64,000 nucleotides of DNA, taken from an uncultured Collinsella sp. Lineage in GTDB: Bacteria > Actinomycetota > Coriobacteriia > Coriobacteriales > Coriobacteriaceae. Shown here in pieces: positions 14,398 through 22,821 of the stretch. The stretch's first letter is position 1. Every line of letters begins with the position of its first letter. Under the pieces are notes generated by a model, which was not told the DNA's origin, did not search any database, and saw only the letters and a program-made list of their open reading frames with translations. Both the position numbers and the translations under genes were made by a program. The DNA lies in the NCBI GenBank assembly GCA_958439425.1, contig CAUBVH010000001.1, positions 186,001-250,000 of the forward strand. The letters run 5' to 3'.

Positions 14398-17223
14398 ATG
14401 GGAGGAAACGTGGCTGAGAACCTAAGCAACCAGTCTGTACCCGAAGCCGCGGCGCGCGTCGCTGCCGTGGTCAACCGCCTCGTTAACCGAATCGGCTCGA
14501 ATGCCGAGTCCAAGGAGCGTCTCGCCGAGATCGAGATCCCCGAGGAGCTGCGCGACAATCTGGCGCTGTTCTTGCGCCTGGAGCGCCGTGTGCTTAGCGA
14601 GTATGATCCCGAGATCGCGGACCTGTTCGACAAGATTTTGACAGCCGAGATTGTGGCCAATGCCGGCAACCCCGGTAGCCGTGCTGCCGACGAGTCCGTC
14701 GACGAGCAGGGCGTGCCCACTGCCGACGAGCCCACCGCCGTGGCGTTTCGCGAAGTCGTCGATCTGATTGACAGCCTGCCGCTCGATAAACAGCAGGTTA
14801 TCGTCCGCGCCTTTACGAGCTTCTTCCATCTGGCAAACCTGTCGGAGGAGAATTACCGTGTGGCGCAGCTGCGCGAGCGCGAGGCCGGCGCATCGACCGA
14901 TACCGAGGTCGATCCCGCCAACGAACTCACCGTCGCCTATCACCAGTTGGTAAACGAGATGGGTGTCGAGGGCGCCAACGAGCTGCTCGGCAAGCTCGAG
15001 TTCCACCCTGTCTTTACAGCACATCCCACCGAAGCCCGTCGCAAGGCCGTCGAGGGCAAGATTCGCCGTATCTCCAACCTGCTGGAGGAGCGTCCGCGTC
15101 TGGGCGGCTCCGACCTGGTGGAGAACGAGCGCCATATGCTGCAGGAGATTGACGCCCTGGTGCGTACGAGCCCCATCGCGCTCAAGAAGCCCACGCCGGT
15201 CGAGGAAGCCGATACCATCATCGACATCTTCGATAACACGCTGTTCGACGTTATCCCCGTTATCTACCGTCGTTTTGACGACTGGGTGCTGGGCGACAAG
15301 GCCGGTACCGTGCCGCCGCTGTGCCCGGCGTTCTTCCATCCCGGCAGCTGGATCGGTTCCGACCGCGACGGTAACCCCAACGTCACCGCCAAGGTGAGCC
15401 GTGAGGTCGCCGCCAAGTATTTCACCCATATGGTGCTCAAGCTCGAGGACAAGTGCCGCCGCATCGGCCGCAACCTCACGCTCGAGGCCACCTACAGCAA
15501 GCCGTCTGCCGAGCTCATCAACCTGTGGAACCATCAGGTCGAGATGAGCACCCAGTACACGGCACGCGCCGAGCTGATCTCCGAGCACGAGCCGCATCGC
15601 GCCGTCATGCTCGTCATGGCAGACCGACTCAACGCCACCGTGCGTCGCATCACCGACACCATGTACCACAGCGCCGATGAGTTCCTGGAGGACCTGCGCG
15701 TCGTCCAGCGCTCGCTGGCCGCCTGCGGTGCCGTCCGTGCTGCCTACGGCCCGGTCCAGACCATCATCTGGCAGGTCGAGTCCTTCGGCTTCCACATGGT
15801 CGAGATGGAGTTCCGTCAGCACTCCGTGGTGCACGCCCGCGCCCTCAAGGATATCCACGAGAACGGTATCCATGGTGATCTGCAGCCCATGACGCGCGAG
15901 GTCATCGATACCTTCCGCGCTATCGGCTCCATCCAAAAGCGCTACGGCAAGAAGATGGCGCACCGCTACATCATCTCGTTCACCAAGAGCGCCCAGCATG
16001 TGGCCGACGTCTTTGAGCTTGCCCACCTGTCCTTTGCACACGAGGAGGATGTCCCCGAGCTCGACGTGATCCCGCTGTTCGAGCAGCTCGAGGACCTCGA
16101 GGGCTGCGTCGACGTGCTCGACCAGATGCTTACGCTGCCCGTGGTGCAAAAGCGCCTTGCCCAGACCAATCGCCGCATGGAGGTCATGCTGGGCTATTCC
16201 GACTCCTCCAAGGATGCCGGTCCTACCACGGCCATGCTCGCGCTGCATTCCGCGCAGGAGCGTATTGCCAAGTGGGCCGAGAAGAACGATATCGATCTGG
16301 TGCTCATGCACGGTCGCGGCGGTGCCGTGGGCCGTGGTGGCGGCCCGGCCAACAAGGCCGTGCTGGCGCAGCCCAAGGGTTCGGTCAACTGCTTCTTTAA
16401 GCTCACCGAGCAGGGCGAGGTCATCTTTGCCCGTTACGGTAACCGCACGCTGGCTCAGCGCCATGTTGAGTCCGTTGCCGCCGCAACGCTTTTGCAGTCG
16501 GCCCCGAGCGTCGAGAAGACCAACACCGAGACCACGCAGAAGTTCTGGGATATGGCCGAGAAGCTCAACGCCGCAAGCCACGAGCGCTATCTGGACCTGC
16601 TGAACACCGAGGACTTCACGCCGTGGTTCTCGACCGTGACGCCGCTGACCGAGGTCGGTCTGCTGCCGATCGGCTCACGTCCCGCTAAGCGCGGCTTGGG
16701 CGCCAAGTCGCTCGATGACCTGCGTACCATTCCGTGGATCTTCAGCTGGAGCCAGGCGCGCATTAACCTGGCCGCTTGGTACGGCCTGGGCACCGCCTGC
16801 GAGCAGTTGGGCGATCTTGATCAGCTCAAGGCTGCCTACCAGGAGTGGCCGTTCTTCCGCACCTTTATCGACAACATCGAGATGTCGATCGCCAAGACCG
16901 ACCAGCGCATCGCCAAGATGTATCTGCACCTGGGCGATCGCCAGGATTTGTCCGAGAAGGTCTTCACCGAGATGCAGCTCACGCGTAAGTGGGTCCTTGC
17001 CATCGTCGGTGACGAGTGGCCGCTACAGCGTCGTCGCGTGCTTGGCTGCGCCGTCCGCGTGCGCAACCCCTACGTCGACGCCCTGTCCATCGCCCAGGTC
17101 CGCGCCCTTCGCGAGGTGCGTATGAACCAGGACGAGATGGCGGAGGAGAAGAAGGCCGAGTACATGAGCCTGATTCTTTCGACTGTGACCGGCGTCTCGG
17201 CAGGTTTGCAGAACACGGGGTAA
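14398..17223 (+). CDS. ppc: Phosphoenolpyruvate carboxylase
   Basis: A 941-residue enzyme that carboxylates PEP to oxaloacetate, the main anaplerotic step and the entry to mixed-acid succinate formation in gut anaerobes. Family motifs are intact: the catalytic histidine in FTAHPTEARR (His209), GSWIGSDRDGNP, FHMVEMEFRQHS, the second signature VMLGYSDSSKDAGP, the glycine-rich loop HGRGGAVGRGGGP and the C-terminal QNTG. The start is ambiguous. The ATG at 14398 sits one base after AGGAGG, while the GTG at 14410 follows a second GGAGGA, so translation may begin four codons later. The gene stands alone and is followed by a foldback element. Confidence 0.95.
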   Translation: MGGNVAENLSNQSVPEAAARVAAVVNRLVNRIGSNAESKERLAEIEIPEELRDNLALFLRLERRVLSEYDPEIADLFDKILTAEIVANAGNPGSRAADESVDEQGVPTADEPTAVAFREVVDLIDSLPLDKQQVIVRAFTSFFHLANLSEENYRVAQLREREAGASTDTEVDPANELTVAYHQLVNEMGVEGANELLGKLEFHPVFTAHPTEARRKAVEGKIRRISNLLEERPRLGGSDLVENERHMLQEIDALVRTSPIALKKPTPVEEADTIIDIFDNTLFDVIPVIYRRFDDWVLGDKAGTVPPLCPAFFHPGSWIGSDRDGNPNVTAKVSREVAAKYFTHMVLKLEDKCRRIGRNLTLEATYSKPSAELINLWNHQVEMSTQYTARAELISEHEPHRAVMLVMADRLNATVRRITDTMYHSADEFLEDLRVVQRSLAACGAVRAAYGPVQTIIWQVESFGFHMVEMEFRQHSVVHARALKDIHENGIHGDLQPMTREVIDTFRAIGSIQKRYGKKMAHRYIISFTKSAQHVADVFELAHLSFAHEEDVPELDVIPLFEQLEDLEGCVDVLDQMLTLPVVQKRLAQTNRRMEVMLGYSDSSKDAGPTTAMLALHSAQERIAKWAEKNDIDLVLMHGRGGAVGRGGGPANKAVLAQPKGSVNCFFKLTEQGEVIFARYGNRTLAQRHVESVAAATLLQSAPSVEKTNTETTQKFWDMAEKLNAASHERYLDLLNTEDFTPWFSTVTPLTEVGLLPIGSRPAKRGLGAKSLDDLRTIPWIFSWSQARINLAAWYGLGTACEQLGDLDQLKAAYQEWPFFRTFIDNIEMSIAKTDQRIAKMYLHLGDRQDLSEKVFTEMQLTRKWVLAIVGDEWPLQRRRVLGCAVRVRNPYVDALSIAQVRALREVRMNQDEMAEEKKAEYMSLILSTVTGVSAGLQNTG

Positions 17224-17244
17224 TCGATAGCCCTGTAGTCGTCC

Positions 17245-17371
17245 GGGCCCGCCATTAGTTTACTTTTAGGCACGTCCTCGGACATGCAAGAAGCCCTCGC
17301 TGCGCACTTCGTGCGGCGAGGGCTTCTTGCGTCCTGCGGAGTGTGCCTAAAAGTAAACTAATGGCGGGCCC
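17245..17371. repeat. Long foldback element E1 (29-bp arms, constant core)
   Basis: Arms at 17245-17273 and 17343-17371 are perfect reverse complements of 29 bp (GGGCCCGCCATTAG... to ...CTAATGGCGGGCCC). Between them lies a core of GTCCTCGGACATGCAA, a nested hairpin GAAGCCCTCGC/GCGAGGGCTTC, and TTGCGTCCTGCGGA. The core is shared with element E2 at 20291-20415, whose arms are unrelated. It begins 21 bp after ppc and could form one very long RNA hairpin. Confidence 0.85.
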
Positions 17372-18056
17372 TACGATGTCCGGTCTTCGGCGGATTACTG
17401 CTGGGGAAAGATAGCGCGCTTCGCGCACTTTGATGGGGCTTCGTGCTGCGGAATGCATTCAGAGGGAAACCCGTCGGGTCCCTTCGTCCGCGGTCTTCTG
17501 GGATTAAAGCTGAAGGGAATAAGGCGCGCTTCGCGCATAGCGTGGAGTGCGGCGAGGGCTTCTTGCGTCCTGCGGAGTGTGCCTAAAAGTAAACTGACGG
17601 CGGGCCCTGCGATGTCCGGTCTTTGGCAGAAGGCCGCTGGGTGAGGGTGGTGCTTGGGGCGACGTGCAAAAAACGGAGTTTTCTGCGGCCAATGATTGAT
17701 GTATAGGACCAAAGGTGACGTTCGCGGTCTTTGTAGAAGCCATTACATGCCAATTGGGCCTTGTCGATGTTCAAATATGGATGGTTTCTTGCCGCATGCT
17801 GTCTAGAAGGGAAGAACCATGGAGGCTTCCTGGCTTTCGATAGACCTTTAGCTCCAAAGACTTATCTCGCGATGCTGAATACTCGCAAAAATGCACGCTC
17901 CGGATGGGGCTACCCTGTTACGGTTCGAAACCCATGCGTCATTCTATGCAGTTTATTGACGTATTTATGCAATATAGCTTACACGCGCATGCCACAGGAT
18001 TGATGTTTGTTTCTGCGCCGTGTAAACCATCCTGTCCATAGTGCCATTGACAGGCG
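17372..18056. other. Gene desert between ppc and larA
   Basis: Apart from the partial E1 copy I see no supportable gene. Two similar words, GCGCGCTTCGCGCA at about 17415 and GCGCGCTTCGCGCAT at about 17525, lie within the duplicated segment. Short open frames here lack ribosome binding sites and codon bias. From 17,690 the composition becomes more AT-rich, as expected for an upstream regulatory region. Confidence 0.5.
17545..17625. repeat. Partial copy of foldback element E1
   Basis: This stretch repeats the right half of E1: GCGAGGGCTTCTTGCG, TCCTGCGGAGTGTGCC, TAAAAGTAAACT, then GCGGGCCC and the flanking GATGTCCGGTCTT. The left arm is absent. It looks like a decayed tandem duplicate about 230 bp downstream of E1. 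Confidence 0.75.
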
Positions 18057-18090
18057 GCCGCGGTCCCGTTTGGGGTCGCGGCTGTTTTGT
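18057..18090 (+). terminator. Terminator-like hairpin in the larA leader
   Basis: GCCGCGGTCCC and GGGGTCGCGGC form an 11-bp stem (one G-T pair) with a GTTT loop, followed by TGTTTTGTTG. It lies 120 bp before larA and could end an upstream transcript or attenuate larA. Confidence 0.55.
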
Positions 18091-18210
18091 TGTGGGTCAA
18101 ATATGAACGTTGTGTTAATGAGTCGGTGGACGGTGGTGTTTTTCGGTGAGCGGCGTATCCTTCCAACGGTTTATCTAGTGTGTCAGTTGAAAGGAAGAGG
18201 GCGCTCGTCA

Positions 18211-19488
18211 TTGTTTGAATGTGAACTGCCGTTTGACCACAAGACGTTGCATCTGGAACTCGAGGATAAGAACTTCGCGGGTGTGATGGAAGGTCACCAA
18301 AACGAGTTTAAGACTACGAAATCGCAGGAAGAGCTGGTAGAGGAGTCGCTTGCCAACCCTTATGGCTCGCCTTCGCTCGAGGAGCTTTGTGCTGGCAAGA
18401 AGGATATTGTCATCATTAGCTCCGATCATACGCGTCCCGTTCCCTCGCGTGTGACGATGCCTATTCTGCTGCATCACATCCATTCCGCTGCGCCCGAGGC
18501 TCGCGTGCGTATTTTGGTTGCTACGGGTATGCACCGTCCGTCGACGCACGAGGAGCTCGTCAATAAGTATGGCGAGGAGATCGTTGCCAACGAGGAAATC
18601 GTTATGCACGTCGCGACTGACGACAGCATGATGAAAAAGATCGGTACCCTGCCTTCTGGTGGCGAGTGCATCATCAACAAGATCGCTGCCGATTGTGACC
18701 TGCTGCTTGCCGAGGGCTTTATTGAGCCGCACTTCTTTGCCGGTTTCTCTGGTAGCCGCAAGTCCGTCCTGCCTGGCATCGCCAGCTACAAGACCATCAT
18801 GTACAACCACAACGGTCAGTTTGTGAATGATTCCCACTCGCGTGCCGGCAACCTGTGCCACAACCACGTGAGCGAGGACATGTTTGCCGCCGCTGAGATG
18901 GCCCACCTCGCCTTTGTGCTTAACGTGGTGCTTAACGGCAAGCACGAGGTCATCGGCTCCTTTGCCGGCGACATCCACAAGGCGCACGAGGCCGGCTGCG
19001 AGTTCGTGAAGAGCCTTGCCGGCGTTGAGCCCGTCGAGTGCGAGATTGCCATCACCACCAACGGTGGCTACCCCCTCGATCAGAACATCTATCAGGCCGT
19101 GAAGGGCATGTGCGCTGCCGAGGCCACGCTTCCCGAGGGCGGCGTGATCATCGACGTCGCCGGTTGTGCCGACGGTCACGGCGGCGAGGGCTTCTATCAC
19201 AACATCGCCGACAACGATCCCGCAGAGTTTGAGCGCGCCTGCATCGATCGTCCCAAGGACGAGACCCTGCCCGACCAGTGGACGAGCCAGATCTTTGCCC
19301 GCATCCTGGCGCATCACCCTGTGATTATGGTCACCGACCTGTGCGATCACCAGATGCTCAAGGATATGCACATGACACCGGTCAACACTATCGAGGAGGC
19401 GCTCAAGCTCGCCTTTGAGATGAAGGGCGCCGATGCCAAGGTTGCCGTCATTCCCGATGGCCTGGGCGTTGTCGTTGCGCAGCACTAG
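18211..19488 (+). CDS. larA: Nickel-dependent lactate racemase LarA
   Basis: A 425-residue enzyme that interconverts L- and D-lactate with the nickel-pincer (NPN) cofactor. The N-terminus (FECELPFDHKTLHLELED) matches the start of known LarA proteins when translation begins at the TTG at 18211, which has AAGGAAGAGG 10 bp upstream; an upstream extension would have no counterpart. With this start the family residues fall at the same numbers as I recall for the Lactobacillus plantarum enzyme: His108 (ATGMHRP), His174 (EPHFF), the cofactor-bearing Lys184 (GSRKSVLPG) and His200 (YNHN). The next gene is a MIP channel. The cofactor genes larB and larC lie on the other strand 1.6 kb away. Confidence 0.92.
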   Translation: MFECELPFDHKTLHLELEDKNFAGVMEGHQNEFKTTKSQEELVEESLANPYGSPSLEELCAGKKDIVIISSDHTRPVPSRVTMPILLHHIHSAAPEARVRILVATGMHRPSTHEELVNKYGEEIVANEEIVMHVATDDSMMKKIGTLPSGGECIINKIAADCDLLLAEGFIEPHFFAGFSGSRKSVLPGIASYKTIMYNHNGQFVNDSHSRAGNLCHNHVSEDMFAAAEMAHLAFVLNVVLNGKHEVIGSFAGDIHKAHEAGCEFVKSLAGVEPVECEIAITTNGGYPLDQNIYQAVKGMCAAEATLPEGGVIIDVAGCADGHGGEGFYHNIADNDPAEFERACIDRPKDETLPDQWTSQIFARILAHHPVIMVTDLCDHQMLKDMHMTPVNTIEEALKLAFEMKGADAKVAVIPDGLGVVVAQH

Positions 19489-19537
19489 CGCGTGGCTTAA
19501 ACGAATCGTTTATAACCGACAAGAAAGATAAGGTTTT

Positions 19538-20269
19538 ATGCTTACCAAACTCCTCTGCGAATTCGGCGCGACGGCCCTCATGATCGTCTTTGGCGTGGGC
19601 GTGCACTGCGATACCGTGCTCAAGGGCACCAAGTATCAGGGCTCCGGCCACATGTTTGCCATCACCACCTGGTCTTTTGGCATCTCGGTCTGCCTGTTTG
19701 TCTTTGGCGGCGCCGTGTGCATGAACCCCGCCATGGTGCTTGCCCAGTGCATCGTCGGCCTGGTGCCGTGGGGCAACTGCATTCCCTTCATGCTCGCCGA
19801 TATGCTCGGCGGCTTTGTGGGTGCCGTGATCGCTTGGTTTATGTATGCCGATGAGTTCAAGGCTTCCGAGGGCGTCGTCGACCCCATTGCCCAGCGCAAC
19901 ATCTTCTCGACCAACCCCACCACCGAGGGTACGAACTATGCCCGCAACTTCTTCTGCGAGGCTATCTGCACCTTTGTGTTCATCAGTGCCATCCTTGCTG
20001 CCGCTAGCCGCGCCGGCGAGAACGTTCTGATGCTCGCCATCTGTGTCGGTCTGATCGTTTGGGCTGTTGGCATGGGCATGGGCGGCATCACTGGCTTCGC
20101 CATGAACCAGGCTCGTGACCTTGGTCCTCGCATGGCCTATCAGGTGCTGCCGATCAAGAACAAGGCCGACAACAACTGGAAGTACGGCCTGCTTGTTCCT
20201 GGCATCGCGCCGTTTGTCGGTGCTATTGTGGCCGCGCTGTTTGTGCATGGCTTCTTGGGCATGTTCTAG
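19538..20269 (+). CDS. larD: MIP-family channel, LarD-like lactate / aquaglyceroporin channel
   Basis: A 243-residue membrane protein with six transmembrane helices and the two half-helices of the aquaporin fold. The first signature is intact (CMNPAMV, Asn63-Pro64-Ala65). The second, normally NPARD, reads FAMNQARDLGPR (Asn190-Gln191-Ala192-Arg193-Asp194), so the second NPA proline is replaced by glutamine. It lies 49 bp after larA on the same strand, which supports lactic acid as the solute, as for LarD of lactobacilli. A GlpF-type glycerol facilitator is the alternative. Confidence 0.82.
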   Translation: MLTKLLCEFGATALMIVFGVGVHCDTVLKGTKYQGSGHMFAITTWSFGISVCLFVFGGAVCMNPAMVLAQCIVGLVPWGNCIPFMLADMLGGFVGAVIAWFMYADEFKASEGVVDPIAQRNIFSTNPTTEGTNYARNFFCEAICTFVFISAILAAASRAGENVLMLAICVGLIVWAVGMGMGGITGFAMNQARDLGPRMAYQVLPIKNKADNNWKYGLLVPGIAPFVGAIVAALFVHGFLGMF

Positions 20270-20290
20270 TCGAAGGCTACATAGTTGTCC

Positions 20291-20415
20291 GCTGGCCGCA
20301 TGGGGTAACTTCCCAGCGCGTCCTCGGACATGCAAAAAGGCTCGCTGCGCACTTCGTGCGGCGAGCCTTTTTGCGTCCTGCGGAATGCGCTGGGAAGTTA
20401 CCCCATGCGGCCAGC
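20291..20415. repeat. Long foldback element E2 (29-bp arms, constant core)
   Basis: Arms at 20291-20319 and 20387-20415 are perfect 29-bp reverse complements (GCTGGCCGCATGGGG... to ...CCCCATGCGGCCAGC). The core GTCCTCGGACATGCAA...TTGCGTCCTGCGGA is the same as in E1, but the nested stem is AAAGGCTCGC/GCGAGCCTTT. It sits between the convergent larD and tetR genes and may serve as a bidirectional transcription end. Confidence 0.85.
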
Positions 20416-20568
20416 TGCGGGATCTTTGCTGCGCTCGAGCAAGCAACCCAACATATATCTGAATTTGGATGGGAGGGGCTTGTTGCTGATAGGGGCGTTG
20501 AGCTGTTGTTGACACTTTGGGATGCGTGGGGCCCTGGGTTGGGGTGATGCTTTGGGGTGGGGTCTTAC

Positions 20569-21108
20569 TTAGGTGAAGAGGGGCTGTATGGCTGAGAGGT
20601 AGTCTTTGGCTATGTTGGATTTGTTGGCTTGGAAGTTGTGCCAGGCCCACCATTGGACGGTGGCTACGAAGCTTGAGGCTATGTGATGGAGGAGGAAGCT
20701 GCGGTCCATAGTGCCAGCGGGACCTGTGGGGTCGACGGGGACGGTTTCGGCTGCGCGCGACATGATGGTCTTGCGTAAGCAGTCGGCGAAGACGCGTGAG
20801 CCGGCGCCGGCTACGAGGGCTCTCACGCCCTGACGGCGTTCCCAGAGGTTGTTGAGGATATGCTCGACCTGCACGAGTGGGTCGTCGAGCGGTGTGCCAT
20901 CGTCGTCGAGAGCGTGGGTGCAGATGTCGCTCACGAGCTCGGACAGTAGGTCGTCTTTGCTCTTAAAGAGACCGTAGAATGTCGCGCGGCCTACGTGAGC
21001 GCGCGCGATGATGTCGCCGACGGTGATCTTGCTGTAGTCCTCCTCGCGCAGGAGCTCGGAGAATGCTGCGACGATGGCGGCGCGGCTTTTTTCCTTGCGG
21101 GCATCCAT
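20569..21108 (-). CDS. TetR/AcrR-family transcriptional regulator
   Basis: A 179-residue regulator with an N-terminal TetR helix-turn-helix (ITVGDIIARAHVGRATFYGLFKSKDDLL, about residues 28-55) and a variable ligand-binding C-terminus containing several Trp and His residues (VQWWAWHNF). Its start lies 2 bp after the larC stop with no ribosome binding site of its own, so it is translated by coupling at the end of the larB-larC operon. That position suggests it senses lactate or controls the lar genes, but no operator could be assigned. Confidence 0.85.
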   Translation of the reverse strand: MDARKEKSRAAIVAAFSELLREEDYSKITVGDIIARAHVGRATFYGLFKSKDDLLSELVSDICTHALDDDGTPLDDPLVQVEHILNNLWERRQGVRALVAGAGSRVFADCLRKTIMSRAAETVPVDPTGPAGTMDRSFLLHHIASSFVATVQWWAWHNFQANKSNIAKDYLSAIQPLFT

Positions 21109-21110
21109 GG

Positions 21111-22028
21111 CTATGCGTCCGCGTGAACGAGCAGACAGCGGAGCGTGCCGGAGCAGCCCTCGTAGGGGCGCTTACCGGCGCCGTAGCCGACGGCCTCGAT
21201 GCGGTAGCGGGCTGGCAGGTGCTCGGACGTGCGCAGTGCGGCGACGATGGCGGCACCCGTGGGCGTCACGAGCTCGCCGGCGACCGGTGCAGGCGTGAGG
21301 GCGATATTGCCCGCCTGGCACAGGTTGACGACAGCGGGGACGGGAATGGGCATGAGGCCGTGGGCACAGTGGATGGTGCCGTGACCCTCGGAGAGCGACT
21401 CAACCACGATGTTCTCAATACCCAGGTCATCGAGGCAGATGGCGACGGAGCAGACGTCGACGATGGAGTCGACGGCGCCCACCTCGTGGAACATGACGGT
21501 CTCGGGCGTTTTGCCGTGGGCCTTGGCCTCGGCGGCGGCGAGCGCGGTAAAGATGGCGAGCGCGCGACGCTTGGCGTCATCGCTTAGCTGCGAGCCATCT
21601 ATGATGGCGGTGACGTCCGCCAAAGAACGGTGGTGATGGTGGTGGGCGTGATGGTGACCCTCGTGGCCATGACCGTGGCCCTCATGGTCATGCTCGTGGC
21701 AGTGCTCGTGTTCGTGCTCGCCATGATCATGATGGTGGTGCTCATGCTCATGTGTGTGCTCGGCAGCTGCTTCGTTGCCGTAGAGCCAGGCCATATCGTG
21801 ATCGTGGTTCTCGAGTTCCTCTGCAAGCTGGACGTCGAAATCGCAGGCGTCGATGCCATGCTTGTTTGCGCGCGTGACGGCGATCGTAAAGCTGTCGACC
21901 GGCAGCGTGGCAAGCTGCTCGCGCAGGTGCTCCTCGCTGGCGCCCAGGTCGAGCAGGGCCGCGACGGTCATATCGCCGCTGATGCCCGAAGTGCCGTCGA
22001 TGATAAGCGTGTGCTGATGGTTGGACAT
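21111..22028 (-). CDS. larC: Nickel-pincer cofactor biosynthesis protein LarC, N-terminal part only (LarC1-like)
   Basis: LarC inserts nickel into the pincer nucleotide. The family start IDGTSGISGDMTVAALLDLGA and the motifs FHEVGAVDSIVDV, TPTGAAI and GYGAGKRPYEG are present in this 305-residue protein. It stops just after the segment where full-length LarC (about 400 residues) continues into its CTP-binding C-terminal domain, and no such domain follows. A very histidine-rich insert spans about residues 89-135 (repeated HEHE, HHHHDHG, HGHGHE), consistent with nickel storage or delivery. AAGGAG precedes the ATG, 10 bp after larB. Confidence 0.85.
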   Translation of the reverse strand: MSNHQHTLIIDGTSGISGDMTVAALLDLGASEEHLREQLATLPVDSFTIAVTRANKHGIDACDFDVQLAEELENHDHDMAWLYGNEAAAEHTHEHEHHHHDHGEHEHEHCHEHDHEGHGHGHEGHHHAHHHHHRSLADVTAIIDGSQLSDDAKRRALAIFTALAAAEAKAHGKTPETVMFHEVGAVDSIVDVCSVAICLDDLGIENIVVESLSEGHGTIHCAHGLMPIPVPAVVNLCQAGNIALTPAPVAGELVTPTGAAIVAALRTSEHLPARYRIEAVGYGAGKRPYEGCSGTLRCLLVHADA

Positions 22029-22038
22029 GGAATGCTCC

Positions 22039-22821
22039 TTAACGGGCGCAGAATGTGCTGGCGCTCAGATGATTGATAAGACTTGCCTGGTAGGCGGCAC
22101 CAAAGCCGTTGTCGATATTGACGACCGAAACGCCGCTGGCGCAGGAGTTGAGCATGGCGAGCAGCGCGGCTACGCCTCCAAAATTTGCGCCGTAGCCCAC
22201 GCTGGTGGGAACGGCGATGACCGGGCAGCTCACCAGACCGCCGATAACGCTCGCCAGGGCGCCCTCCATGCCGGCGATGGCGATGACCACCTGCGCCTGA
22301 GCAAGTTCCTCGGCATGCGCGAGCAGGCGGTGCAGGCCGGCGACACCTACGTCGTAGAGGCGGTCGACCTCGTTGCCATAGAATTCGGCCGTCAACGCGG
22401 CTTCTTCGGCGACGGGTAAGTCGCTCGTGCCGGCGCAGGCGACAACGATGCGTCCGTTGCCGGTGGGGGAGGGCTTGCCGCCCACGAGGGCGAGCTGTGC
22501 GTCCGGGATATATCCCAGGTCGATGCCGTTGTCGAGGAGCTCCGAGGTACGGGTTGCCTTCTCGGCGTCCAGGCGCGTGACCAGGATGCGCTCCTGGCCG
22601 GCATCGCGCAGCGCTTTGATAATGGCGGCAATCTGCTCGGCGGTTTTACCGGCACCGTAGACAACCTCGCCGGCTCCCTGGCGCACCCCGCGCGAAAGAT
22701 CGAGCTGCGCAAAACCCAGATCGGCGGTTGGCGCCGTCTGGATGCGCGTGAGGGCGACTTCCGGGGCGACTGCTCCGTCGGCAACATCGCTCAGCAATTG
22801 CTCAAGATCTTGCTTATCCAT
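22039..22821 (-). CDS. larB: Pyridinium-3,5-biscarboxylic acid mononucleotide synthase LarB
   Basis: A 260-residue protein related to PurE that carboxylates and hydrolyses nicotinic acid adenine dinucleotide, the first step of nickel-pincer cofactor synthesis. The PurE-like C-terminal half is clear: VACAGTSDLPVAEEAALTA, YDVGVAGLHRLLAH, IAGMEGALASVIGGLV and PTSVGYGANFGGVAAL. The ATG at 22821 (MDKQDLEQLL) is preceded by GAAGGGA and is preferred over an upstream in-frame start. It is the first gene of a larB-larC-tetR operon. The sulphur-transfer gene larE is not in the window. Confidence 0.9.
   Translation of the reverse strand: MDKQDLEQLLSDVADGAVAPEVALTRIQTAPTADLGFAQLDLSRGVRQGAGEVVYGAGKTAEQIAAIIKALRDAGQERILVTRLDAEKATRTSELLDNGIDLGYIPDAQLALVGGKPSPTGNGRIVVACAGTSDLPVAEEAALTAEFYGNEVDRLYDVGVAGLHRLLAHAEELAQAQVVIAIAGMEGALASVIGGLVSCPVIAVPTSVGYGANFGGVAALLAMLNSCASGVSVVNIDNGFGAAYQASLINHLSASTFCAR

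Noticed and set aside
17915..17940. GGTTCGAAACC, which looks like a tRNA T-loop
   Set aside because: No acceptor, D or anticodon arms can be folded around it; no tRNA-length cloverleaf is present.
17761..18003. An 80-codon open frame before larA
   Set aside because: No ribosome binding site, no motif and poor codon bias; more likely part of the gene desert.
20330..20550. Short open frames within and beside foldback E2
   Set aside because: They arise from the palindrome read on both strands and have no start signals.
21620..21770. Repetitive CATG/ATGGTG-like sequence resembling a microsatellite or CRISPR-like array
   Set aside because: It is the coding sequence of the histidine-rich insert of LarC, with no unit of constant length.
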